Source: Aigarchaeota archaeon (GTDB taxonomy: Archaea; Thermoproteota; Nitrososphaeria_A; Caldarchaeales; Wolframiiraptoraceae). Taken from it: 7,239 nt of DNA. Position numbers and translations under genes: made by a program. Positions 1-5,355 of this stretch are shown here, piece by piece. The stretch lies in NCBI GenBank assembly GCA_025059415.1, contig JANXDQ010000019.1, forward strand, positions 10,131 through 17,369. The letters are read 5' to 3'. The notes beneath the pieces were generated by a model, which saw only the letters and a program-made list of their open reading frames with translations, did no database searches and was not told the origin of the DNA. Numbering within the stretch: the first letter of the stretch is position 1; each line of letters begins with the position of its first letter.

Positions 1-308
1 AGTGCCCCATCTGCGGATCCAACATGATAGGCATAACCAAGCACGCGCAGGAGGAAGTCTTAGGGCTCATCGCGAGGAGGGGTAAGCCGATTAACAGGAA
101 AGAGAGGAGAATGATCGCGGAGCTAAAGAGAAACGCCGTGCTGGTCTCGAAATATGGCCGCGCGGCCGCGATCGCGTTATCCGGCAGAGGACTGGCACTC
201 AAAGACATCTCAGAGATCCTGAAAGAAGAGCCAGGTGAAACCATGAAGCTCATAGAACTGATAATAGAGGCGGAGAAGAAGGCCCTCCAAAAGAGATTAG
301 GCCTATAA
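1..308 (+). CDS. lhr: Lhr-like ATP-dependent helicase, C-terminal fragment (5' end outside window)
   Basis: The reading frame is open from the left edge (first full codon at base 3) to TAA at 306-308, giving about 101 residues. It begins with CPICGS, a zinc-ribbon-like Cys pair, and runs into a basic helical region. A segment reading KYGRAAAIALSGRG is followed by an Ile/Leu/Glu-rich helix and a terminal IIEAEKKALQKR. As I recall the family, archaeal large helicase-related (Lhr) proteins of superfamily 2 end this way: a CPxCGS element, a KYG..A..ALAGRG segment and a final I.EAE.. helix. The RecA-like motor domains lie upstream and cannot be seen. The ATG at base 24 is internal, because the frame and the Cys motif continue before it. 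Lhr proteins are DNA/RNA helicases linked to DNA repair. The gene converges with tRNA-Leu. Identity rests on the tail only. Confidence 0.66.
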   Translation, partial: CPICGSNMIGITKHAQEEVLGLIARRGKPINRKERRMIAELKRNAVLVSKYGRAAAIALSGRGLALKDISEILKEEPGETMKLIELIIEAEKKALQKRLGL

Positions 309-483
309 CAATACTGATGAATCTGTCAACATACGCCATATTTCCAGCCTTCGAAACAAAAACCGGGGCGCTCTATCACCTAGCTTCAATTATAGTTGTT
401 GCCATCATCATCTTGATGATATTTGGACGTAAAAATGGCTCGAGAAGAGAGATGGATTTCTTGAAACCGGGCCAACGTAGAGT

Positions 484-503
484 AAAAGGTGCCTCACTTA
501 GGC
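484..503 (-). terminator. Possible terminator downstream of tRNA-Leu
   Basis: On the minus strand, 11 nt after the encoded CCA, there is a short stem GCCT-AAGTG-AGGC (503-491) followed within a few bases by ACCTTTT, whose T-run is at 487-484. Archaeal tRNA genes usually end at U-rich stretches rather than strong hairpins. The T-run is the more meaningful part, and the 4-bp stem could be chance. Confidence 0.3.
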
Positions 504-514
504 AAAATCTTTGG

Positions 515-632
515 TGGTGCGGGGGGTGGGATTTGAACCCACGAACCCCTATGGGAGCGGGTCACCCATTTTTCTACTTTTTATGGGGAGATCTTGAGCC
601 CGCCGCCGTTGGCCAGGCTTGGCTACCCCCGC
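515..632 (-). tRNA. tRNA-Leu (anticodon CAA), intron-containing, CCA encoded
   Basis: Read on the minus strand, the acceptor stem GCGGGGG (632-626) pairs with CCCCCGC (525-519). It is followed by discriminator A (518) and a genomically encoded CCA (517-515). The D arm is GCC...GGC. The anticodon stem GCGGG/CCCGC holds a loop CUCAAGA once a 30-nt intron is removed, giving anticodon CAA (596-594), which reads UUG. A long variable arm (CCC-AUA-GGG core) makes it a class II tRNA, and the T arm is GUGGG-UUCAAAU-CCCAC. Exons are 632-593 and 562-515. The gene lies 38 bp downstream of pyrH on the same strand and converges with the helicase gene. The cognate amino acid follows from anticodon plus variable arm. 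Splice positions are inferred from the BHB fold. Confidence 0.93.
563..592 (-). other. tRNA-Leu intron at canonical 37/38 position
   Basis: The insert is 30 nt. On the minus strand the 5' exon ends CUCAAG and the 3' exon begins ACCCGC. A bulge-helix-bulge can be drawn: the outer anticodon stem GCGGG/CCCGC, a 3-nt bulge UG^A at the 3' site, a 4-bp central helix CUCA/UGGG (one G-U), and a 3-nt bulge AG^A at the 5' site. Both cuts fall after the second bulge base, as the splicing endonuclease prefers. The inner helix is weak. An alternative intron hairpin CCCAU/AUGGG competes for the same UGGG. The intron is A/T-rich in the middle and encodes nothing. Confidence 0.8.
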
Positions 633-657
633 TTGCCAGTATCAGGTATTTCACAGG

Positions 658-670
658 GTTTTCATAAGCC
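658..670 (-). promoter_or_regulatory. Candidate TATA box for tRNA-Leu
   Basis: The minus strand reads GGCTTATGAAAAC, centred about 33 nt upstream of the mature tRNA 5' end. That suits transcription starting a few bases before the tRNA. It is a weak match to the archaeal TATA consensus and abuts the pyrH stop codon, so read-through from pyrH is an alternative source of the tRNA. Confidence 0.38.
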
Positions 671-1360
671 TTATTCGGGGATTATCCGCGTCCCAATTCT
701 TTCTCCTAGAATTGCTTTCTCCACGTTCTCCGGCCTCTTTCCATTGACCACTATCGCCTGTATCCTGCTCCTTTCGAGGATCCGCATGGCGAGGGAATCT
801 ATCAACTTGTATTCTCCCGCGTGATGGGTGGATTGGGCGAGGATTTCTCTCAGCCTCGAGAGCGCGACTTCTTCTAGGAACTCGGCGTCTGGGTTTGTCT
901 TCGGATCCCTCGTATACACCCCGTCCACGTCGGTTGCTATGATGAGTTTCTTCGCTGCCAATGCTTCGGCTGCGAGGGCCGCGACGGCTGTGGTCGATTG
1001 CGCGGGCTGGAGCCCCCCTGAAACCACGATCTTCCCATGCGAGGAAAATTCCACTATCTCTTCAAGGGTTTTCGGGATGGATTGATAAGCTTTGTCCCCG
1101 AGGATCGTTGAGAGAAGTCTGGCGTGAATCCTCGTTATCTCGACGGCAATCAGGTCGCAGGACGCCTCATCGATGCCCAGCTCCCTAGCCGCTGCGATAT
1201 ATCTCCTAGCCTCCTCACCACCTCCAACAACAATGCACCATTTCCCGCCGTCGAAGAGCCTTGAAAATAATTTGGCGTAATTTTCCAGGAGGTTTAGCTG
1301 GATGCCTTCTTTTGTCGAGATTAGATGTCCACCTAACTTGATGATCAGGCTTGAGGGCAT
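671..1360 (-). CDS. pyrH: UMP kinase (uridylate kinase), archaeal type
   Basis: The 229-residue protein belongs to the amino-acid-kinase superfamily and converts UMP + ATP to UDP + ADP in the cytoplasm, an early step toward UTP and CTP. Visible signatures are IIKLGG (residues 6-11, phosphate loop), VVGGGEEAR (44-52), VSGGLQPAQSTT (113-124, UMP/acceptor region), ATDVDGVYTRDP (142-153, nucleotide-binding hallmark), AGEYKLIDSLA (181-191) and GT.I near the end. Length and the ATDVDGVYT..P stretch fit archaeal UMP kinases rather than the longer acetylglutamate kinases. The ATG at 1360 has no convincing SD, but a TATA-like element lies about 28 nt upstream, suggesting a leaderless transcript. It lies 45 nt downstream of tuf on the same strand, so co-transcription is also possible. 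Confidence 0.92.
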   Translation of the reverse strand: MPSSLIIKLGGHLISTKEGIQLNLLENYAKLFSRLFDGGKWCIVVGGGEEARRYIAAARELGIDEASCDLIAVEITRIHARLLSTILGDKAYQSIPKTLEEIVEFSSHGKIVVSGGLQPAQSTTAVAALAAEALAAKKLIIATDVDGVYTRDPKTNPDAEFLEEVALSRLREILAQSTHHAGEYKLIDSLAMRILERSRIQAIVVNGKRPENVEKAILGERIGTRIIPE

Positions 1361-1383
1361 GTTCCGCCGAAAACTATTCGTTG

Positions 1384-1396
1384 ATTAAAAATAAGG
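1384..1396 (-). promoter_or_regulatory. TATA-like element for pyrH, or T-rich terminator of tuf
   Basis: The minus strand reads CCTTATTTTTAAT between the tuf stop (1406) and the pyrH ATG (1360). Its centre is about 28 nt before the start codon, the distance expected for a leaderless archaeal mRNA. The same T-run is also what archaeal transcription termination uses, so it may end tuf transcripts, start pyrH transcripts, or both. Confidence 0.42.
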
Positions 1397-1405
1397 ATTT
1401 GCGGG

Positions 1406-2704
1406 TTACGGCCCCTTCTCCGTGATTTCCCTGACGACCCCGGCAGCAACAGTCATCCCGCTGTCCCTGATGGCGAACCTACCCAGCTCCGGGAACTCAG
1501 AGTAGGGCTCTAGGGCGACTGATTGGAGCGGCCTCAACTTCACCTTCGCGACGTCCCCCGTTTTCAGGAACTGCGGGTTCTTCTCTACGACCTGGCCTGT
1601 CCTCGGGTCCAGTTTCTCCATGAGTTCGACGAACTTGACAGCTGTCTGCGCGGTGTGGATGTGCATGACCGGCGTGTATCCGGCCGCGATGGCCGTCGGG
1701 TGATAGATGACGATTATCTGGGCGATGAACTCCTTCGCCACTTTGCATGGGCTGTCTGGGCTGCTGACAACCATTCCGCGCTTGATCTGCGCTTTTTCAA
1801 CCCCCTTCAGGGCGAATCCGACGTTATCTCCGGGGATGGCCTGTTGGAGTGGCTGGTGATGCATCTCGATGGACTTTACCTCAGCTCTTACCCCTAGGGG
1901 CATGATGACTACTTGGTCTCCTGGTTTCAAAACGCCGGTCTCGACTCTGCCCACCGGCACCGTCCCAACTCCCCTAATAGAGTAAACGGCCTGGATCGGG
2001 AGCCTCAGCGGTTTGTCAATCGGCTTCGGGGGTTCCTCGAAGAGATCCAATGCCTCCAGCAGAGTTGGGCCATTATACCAAGGCATGTTCTTGCTTCTCT
2101 CAAGCAAGTTATCCCCTAGCCAGCCTGAAACCGGGATGAATGGAATCTTCGACGCATCAAATCCTATCCTCTTCAATAGATCGCTTACTCCCTGCTTGAT
2201 CTCCTCATATCTCTCCTTACTCCAGTTAACCGTCGGGTCATCCATCTTATTGACCAGGGTTATTAATTGCCTGATGCCGAGGATTGATAGGAGGAAGGCG
2301 TGCTCCCTCGTCTGTCCACCGGGGGAGATCCCGACTTCATATTCGCCCTTCTTCGCCGAGACCACTAGTATGGCGCAGTCCGCCTGACTCGCACCCGTAA
2401 TCATGTTCTTCACGAAGTCTCGGTGTCCCGGCGCGTCGATCAGCGTGAAGTAATATCTCTTGGTCTCAAATTTCTGGAAGGCCAAGTCTATAGTTAGCCC
2501 TCGCTCCCTCTCCTCCTTAATCCTGTCAAGGATCCACGCATACTTGAAAGTCTCCTTTCCAAGTCTCCTGGCCTCCTCCTCGTATTGCTGGACCGTCCTC
2601 TCGTCGACTACCCCCAGTCTTACTAGGAAGTGGCCCATAGTTGTTGATTTCCCATGATCCACGTGGCCAACGACTATGAGGTTCAAGTGAGGCTTAGCTG
2701 ACAT
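1406..2704 (-). CDS. tuf: Translation elongation factor EF-1A (aEF1A)
   Basis: This is the GTPase that carries aminoacyl-tRNA to the ribosomal A site. The protein has 432 residues, normal for archaea. The G domain shows G1 GHVDHGKS (13-20), effector/G2 RGLTID (68-73, Mg-binding T71), G3 DAPGH (90-94), G4 NKMD (152-155) and a G5 region near VSGWLG. Beta-barrel domain 2 starts around LRLPIQAVY and contains RGVGTVPVGRVETG. Domain 3 ends with GRFAIRDSGMTVAAGVV. The ATG at 2704 is preferred over an in-frame GTG at 2713. It gives the standard MSAKPHLNL start, and the GTG lies inside the SD itself. A strong TATA box with purine-rich BRE lies about 50 nt upstream. It is divergent from rps7 and is followed by pyrH. 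No residue critical for GTP binding is missing. Confidence 0.98.
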   Translation of the reverse strand: MSAKPHLNLIVVGHVDHGKSTTMGHFLVRLGVVDERTVQQYEEEARRLGKETFKYAWILDRIKEERERGLTIDLAFQKFETKRYYFTLIDAPGHRDFVKNMITGASQADCAILVVSAKKGEYEVGISPGGQTREHAFLLSILGIRQLITLVNKMDDPTVNWSKERYEEIKQGVSDLLKRIGFDASKIPFIPVSGWLGDNLLERSKNMPWYNGPTLLEALDLFEEPPKPIDKPLRLPIQAVYSIRGVGTVPVGRVETGVLKPGDQVVIMPLGVRAEVKSIEMHHQPLQQAIPGDNVGFALKGVEKAQIKRGMVVSSPDSPCKVAKEFIAQIIVIYHPTAIAAGYTPVMHIHTAQTAVKFVELMEKLDPRTGQVVEKNPQFLKTGDVAKVKLRPLQSVALEPYSEFPELGRFAIRDSGMTVAAGVVREITEKGP

Positions 2705-2710
2705 CCAGAA

Positions 2711-2716
2711 CACCTC
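2711..2716 (-). promoter_or_regulatory. Shine-Dalgarno of tuf, fixes the ATG start
   Basis: The minus strand reads GAGGTG, then six bases, then ATG at 2704. The GTG of this SD is the only upstream in-frame start alternative. Using it would remove the SD, so the ATG start is chosen. Confidence 0.75.
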
Positions 2717-2751
2717 TTCTCCACAGCTAGCGTATATTGAGATTCATTCCC

Positions 2752-2766
2752 TTTATATAAGCTTCT
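2752..2766 (-). promoter_or_regulatory. tuf promoter (BRE + TATA box)
   Basis: The minus strand reads AGAAGC followed by TTATATAAA. This is the best TATA match in the window and has a purine-rich BRE-like tract just upstream. A start 25-27 nt downstream (around 2730) would give a leader of about 25 nt with a well-placed SD, as expected for a highly expressed gene. Confidence 0.78.
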
Positions 2767-2819
2767 CCCAAGATAGAGGCCCAAACCAAAGAAATGGAAG
2801 CGTTGAGGACTGGTAACAG

Positions 2820-2830
2820 CTGAGTCTCAG
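2820..2830. repeat. Short perfect dyad in the tuf-rps7 region
   Basis: CTGAG-T-CTCAG is a 5-bp inverted repeat around a single central T, about 65 nt upstream of the tuf TATA box and 140 nt upstream of the main rps7 TATA box. Its size suits a dimeric regulator site, but a dyad this short can arise by chance. Confidence 0.25.
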
Positions 2831-2961
2831 AAAACCCCTCGCGACGTACCTCGAGAGCATCGAATGTGAGAAGGCCTTTCTAATAAGGGTATTTAAAATC
2901 AAAATGCCTCTTTAATAGCAGCTTTTCGACGGCTCCCTTTCCGTCTCCTGCTTTCAGGCAC

Positions 2962-2979
2962 TTCCAAAGTATATAAAGG
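2962..2979 (+). promoter_or_regulatory. rps7 distal promoter (BRE + TATA)
   Basis: TTCCAAAGTATATAAAGG contains a good TATA box (TATATAAAG) with an A-rich BRE-like tract before it. Transcription from about 3000 would leave a leader of about 65 nt before the rps7 ATG, which is long for an archaeal ribosomal protein gene outside an operon. Confidence 0.65.
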
Positions 2980-3025
2980 ATCGGGAGCACACCTAATCAA
3001 TCATCTTTGCCCCTTCAATACTTAC

Positions 3026-3038
3026 TTATCTTTAAAAG
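3026..3038 (+). promoter_or_regulatory. rps7 proximal TATA-like element
   Basis: TTATCTTTAAAAG is centred about 33 nt before the ATG at 3068. Initiation near 3061 would give an almost leaderless mRNA. That would explain why the GGAG just before the ATG is too close to act as an SD. Confidence 0.45.
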
Positions 3039-3067
3039 ATGCTGCTTCACGTATTTCCTCGTAGGAG

Positions 3068-3658
3068 ATGAGTGAGATAACGCCGGAGCTTGCGGAGAAG
3101 TTTAAGGTCTTCGGCAAGTGGAGCGTGAACGATGTCGAGGTCAGGGACCCCGGTTTAAAGAGATACATCTGCTTGAAGCCCGCATTTGCCCCACACTCGG
3201 GGGGTAGGCACGAGCACAAGAGGTTTGGAAAAGCCGAGGTGAACATCGTTGAACGTCTTGCTAACATGTTTATGAGGCCCGGCCCAAATGGCGGCAAGAA
3301 AACCGCGGCCTTAAAGATCGTAAGGAATGCCCTCGAACTCATTCATCTTAGGACGCGTCAGAACCCACTACAAGTTCTAGTTAAGGCTATCGAGAACGCG
3401 GCGCCCCGAGAAGATGTAACAAGGCTCAGCTACGGTGGAATAGTCTATTTTAAGGCCGTTGATATCTCGCCTCAGAGGAGGCTTGACCTAGCGCTCAGAC
3501 ATCTCGCGCAGGGCGCCATGGAGACGAGTTTCAGGAGTAGGAAGACGCCCGAAGAGGCGTTGGCCGATGAGGTAATACTGGCATCGGAAAATGATCCGAG
3601 AAGCCTTGCGGTGAGGAAGAAGAATGAACTGGAAAGAATAGCATTAGCATCCAGGTAA
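3068..3658 (+). CDS. rps7: 30S ribosomal protein uS7 (archaeal S7)
   Basis: The 196-residue primary 16S rRNA-binding protein nucleates the head of the 30S subunit. The archaeal N-terminus FGKWS.NDVEVRDPGLKRYICL (residues 15-36) and GGRHEHKRFGK are followed by the universal core. That core has VERLANMFMRPGPNGGKKTAAL (61-82), NPLQVLVKAIENAAPREDVTR (99-119), YGGI.Y and VDISPQRRLDLALRHLAQGA (131-150), then a C-terminal EEALADEVILA segment. ATG 3068 is the only possible start, since TAG lies two codons upstream in frame. AGGAG directly abuts the ATG with no spacer, so initiation is probably leaderless. rps12, fusA and rpo genes, the usual neighbours, are absent here. tuf is adjacent but divergent. 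The gene ends 7 nt from the convergent HD-domain gene. Confidence 0.97.
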   Translation: MSEITPELAEKFKVFGKWSVNDVEVRDPGLKRYICLKPAFAPHSGGRHEHKRFGKAEVNIVERLANMFMRPGPNGGKKTAALKIVRNALELIHLRTRQNPLQVLVKAIENAAPREDVTRLSYGGIVYFKAVDISPQRRLDLALRHLAQGAMETSFRSRKTPEEALADEVILASENDPRSLAVRKKNELERIALASR

Positions 3659-3665
3659 CCTCTTT

Positions 3666-4454
3666 CTAGAATCTAATGACCTTAAATGGCTCACCTCTCC
3701 GGAGGGCCTCCACCTCGACGTACCGCGCTATCGAGGAGGATTTTATCTTCTTCCCGAGGACCTCTTCTATCTGGAATATTCCGGCCTCATTATCCATGTC
3801 CACCACGATCCTCACAGGCCTATCCCCGGACTGGCCCTTCACTATCTCAACCTCCCTAATCGCGAGGGCGGATAGGGCGTGTATATCGTATTTACCCTGC
3901 TTGTACGGCATCCTCGCCCGCCCCTCGGCCATGTCCACGCCATCGGCTACCTTTACTATCCCAGCTTCTAGGCTGAGGGCCATGATATCCTCATCATGCG
4001 AAATTATGCAGTGGAGGATTTCTGGGACGAGCTTGTAGGCTTTCTGCGGATCCTGGTAGATCTCAATAAGCATCTTGGGAAGAAATCTCGCAGCCAAGGC
4101 GACGCCGGTCACGTAATGATATTCCCTGTGGACGGCATTTCCCACGTCATGTAGGTAGGCGCCCATCATCACCACGAGCCTCGAGTCCTCCTCGTCTCCG
4201 ACGCCGTCCCGGACGATTGATGGGAGAAAGCCGCCCTCGAGCATCAAGTCCAATATTTGGAGAGCCGCCCCCGCAACTATCCTTGAATGGACTGGGCCAT
4301 GATCGTTGTAGAGAAGCCTCTGAACGGCCATCACGTTAGCCATAGCTAAATACGCTTGGACTTCTCGACTTCTCTCGAGCAGCCTCAGAGCCTGCTCCAG
4401 CAAGGCGTGCCCGCTGATTTTATCCTTGAGGATGCTCGGCGAGACCAAGACCAT
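3666..4454 (-). CDS. HD-superfamily metal-dependent phosphohydrolase, archaeal (COG2316-like)
   Basis: This 262-residue cytoplasmic protein has an HD domain. A long N-terminal helix region is followed by NDHGPVHSRIVAGAAL (50-65, first His), AYLHDVGN (99-106, the HD pair H102-D103), H113 in a helix, ILHCIISHDED (146-156) and the C-terminal metal ligand in VADGVDMAEGRARMPY (169-184). The remaining ~75 residues form a small alpha/beta tail (PVRIVVDMDNEAGIFQIEEVLG) typical of this archaeal group as I recall it. HD proteins hydrolyse phosphomonoesters or phosphodiesters of nucleotides, but the substrate here is unknown. The ATG at 4454 lacks an SD, and a TTAATTAA element about 30 nt upstream suggests a leaderless transcript. 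All HD ligands appear intact. Confidence 0.82.
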   Translation of the reverse strand: MVLVSPSILKDKISGHALLEQALRLLERSREVQAYLAMANVMAVQRLLYNDHGPVHSRIVAGAALQILDLMLEGGFLPSIVRDGVGDEEDSRLVVMMGAYLHDVGNAVHREYHYVTGVALAARFLPKMLIEIYQDPQKAYKLVPEILHCIISHDEDIMALSLEAGIVKVADGVDMAEGRARMPYKQGKYDIHALSALAIREVEIVKGQSGDRPVRIVVDMDNEAGIFQIEEVLGKKIKSSSIARYVEVEALRRGEPFKVIRF

Positions 4455-4472
4455 GCCTAGGAAAGGGAGTTA

Positions 4473-4510
4473 CTGGCGGTTAATTAAGGATGCTCGCGGA
4501 GGGCCGCCAG
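4473..4510. promoter_or_regulatory. TATA-like element of the HD gene flanked by an inverted repeat
   Basis: CTGGCGG (4473-4479) and CCGCCAG (4504-4510) form a perfect 7-bp inverted repeat with a 24-nt spacer. TTAATTAA (4480-4487), read on the minus strand, is centred about 30 nt before the HD-gene ATG and touches one arm. This placement would let a bound regulator block the promoter. The arms could also be the base of an RNA hairpin if transcription starts farther upstream. Confidence 0.45.
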
Positions 4511-4594
4511 CGTTATGCTTTTTAGACATCAGCCCAGCTCCTCAAAACCTTCCTTCATGCGGGATCCCAAGAATATGTTGCCGTGGTTGAAGAT

Positions 4595-4635
4595 GCGGCC
4601 TTGATCCCATCGATGTCTCCATAAACCAAGGCCGC
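4595..4635. repeat. 9-bp perfect GC-rich inverted repeat upstream of the HD gene
   Basis: GCGGCCTTG (4595-4603) and CAAGGCCGC (4627-4635) are perfect inverted copies with a 23-nt spacer. They lie in the 221-nt spacer between DUF116 (stop at 4676) and the HD-gene start (4454), both on the minus strand. A TATA-like TCTATAAATTCCC (4641-4653; minus GGGAATTTATAGA) lies just upstream in that direction. The arms may therefore sit at the 5' end of a long HD-gene leader or of a small RNA, or act as a post-terminator hairpin of DUF116. No U-run follows, so an intrinsic terminator is unlikely. Confidence 0.6.
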
Positions 4636-4640
4636 CCCCC

Positions 4641-4653
4641 TCTATAAATTCCC
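4641..4653 (-). promoter_or_regulatory. Candidate TATA box in the DUF116-HD spacer
   Basis: The minus strand reads GGGAATTTATAGA. Transcription from around 4620 would produce either a leader of about 165 nt for the HD gene or a short independent RNA. It competes with TTAATTAA at 4480-4487 as the HD-gene promoter. Confidence 0.35.
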
Positions 4654-4675
4654 GATCCTAATAGTTCTTCGCCGC

Positions 4676-5317
4676 TCATAGGATCTTCATTAATTCCTCC
4701 ATATCAAACCATGTTCCGGCGCAACCATTTTTTAAAAGTGGCACCGCTTGCCCGGGAACTCCCAATTCCTCCAGCATTTGATATCCGAGTTTAAGCTCCG
4801 TCCCGCAGGCAACGGCCACAACAGCCCTGTAATCATTCATTCCTAGTATCTTCGAGATGCAGGAGCCCCCGGGCACAACGTAAACATCATAATTCCTCTC
4901 CGCGGCCAGCTTTGTGGCCTGGCTGATGAGGCAGTCCGGAGAACAACGCTGACAGTGATAAGTTGGGACCTCTTGATCAAAGATCGCCTTACACCGATTA
5001 TCCATGTATTTCCTGGCACAGTGCGGGAGAAATAGGGCCCGTCTACCATGGGCTCCATTAAATCTCTCCCTATTCAAGACATTTATGGCCTGGATCTCGA
5101 GGAAATCCTCAAAGAGTGTAATCGCGTCAAGCAGGTTTAAGCCCGTGACTTCCTGAATTCTAAACTTCCTAATCAGAGATTTAACCACCACACCTAATCT
5201 TTGATGTATCCCCGAGTCATAGACTAATTTGATGATCTCCTGGAAGAAGCTCCTTGGAAGCGACCTAAGGTCAAAGGTGAACCTATACGGCATCTGAACG
5301 ATTTCTAAGACTTTCAT
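4676..5317 (-). CDS. DUF116 family protein, cysteine-rich
   Basis: The 213-residue protein has an N-terminal all-helical region of about 90 residues, followed by the DUF116 core. Core motifs are RALFLPHC (93-100), C109, YHCQRCSPDC (120-129), YDVYVVPGGSC (143-153), VVAVACGTEL (166-175) and GVPGQAVPLLKNGCAGTWFD (186-205). Eight cysteines (100, 109, 122, 125, 129, 153, 171, 199) sit almost entirely in the core. The pattern suggests metal or Fe-S binding or redox chemistry, but the family has no function I can state with confidence. There is no signal peptide or membrane segment. The ATG at 5317 follows an AAAGG SD by about 7 nt. It is divergent from the SHMT gene and shares an AT-rich promoter region with it, which hints at a metabolic link but proves none. 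Confidence 0.85.
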   Translation of the reverse strand: MKVLEIVQMPYRFTFDLRSLPRSFFQEIIKLVYDSGIHQRLGVVVKSLIRKFRIQEVTGLNLLDAITLFEDFLEIQAINVLNRERFNGAHGRRALFLPHCARKYMDNRCKAIFDQEVPTYHCQRCSPDCLISQATKLAAERNYDVYVVPGGSCISKILGMNDYRAVVAVACGTELKLGYQMLEELGVPGQAVPLLKNGCAGTWFDMEELMKIL

Positions 5318-5322
5318 TTAAA

Positions 5323-5355
5323 ACCTTTTCCACGAAAGGTGGTAGAAAACGTGGA
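5323..5355 (-). promoter_or_regulatory. DUF116 leader: SD-masking hairpin overlapping a second hairpin
   Basis: On the minus strand ACCTTT (5340-5335) pairs with AAAGGT (5328-5323), which contains the probable SD of DUF116. The 6-nt loop CGTGGA (5334-5329) is itself complementary to TCCACG (5355-5350) upstream. The two stems share no pairing bases, but there is no linker between CGTGGA and AAAGGT, so both are unlikely to form together. This is the geometry of a simple on/off leader. Stems are only 6 bp. Confidence 0.4.

Larger units (their letters stand above)
2705..3067. other. 363-nt divergent control region between tuf and rps7
   Basis: No ORF of convincing length or composition is seen on either strand. 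The left end holds the tuf leader and promoter. The right end holds two TATA-like elements facing rps7. The middle (about 2767-2960) is not explained by either gene. It contains a short dyad CTGAG-T-CTCAG (2820-2830) and an isolated AT-rich patch GTATTTAAAATC (2889-2900) that could be a further weak promoter. I see no tRNA, 5S rRNA or C/D-box pattern (C box plus D box at proper spacing). The length is generous for a compact archaeal genome. Confidence 0.6.

Noticed and set aside
404..420. ATCATC-TT-GATGAT dyad (407-420) and a box-C-like ATGATGA on the minus strand
   Set aside because: No CTGA box D is found at suitable spacing, so a C/D-box RNA is not supported. The dyad has no T-run and may only be a repeat of ATC/GAT triplets.
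317..667. A 116-codon ORF with a hydrophobic segment (LASIIVVAIIILMIF) near its N-terminus
   Set aside because: Its second half is the antisense of tRNA-Leu; WWCGGWDLNPRTPMG is the familiar translation of a tRNA complement. There is no SD or clear promoter, and the hydrophobic stretch comes from a T-rich intergenic region. A tiny membrane protein cannot be fully excluded.
3022..3342. Minus-strand ORF of 106 codons over the start of rps7
   Set aside because: It is antisense to a clear uS7 coding sequence, has no family resemblance, and crosses the rps7 promoter.
4595..4635. Intrinsic (Rho-independent-like) terminator of DUF116
   Set aside because: The stem is strong, but no T-run follows it in the direction of DUF116 transcription, and a promoter-like element lies just before it.
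4843..5058. Minus-strand ORF of 71 codons inside DUF116
   Set aside because: It is a shifted-frame shadow of the DUF116 gene.
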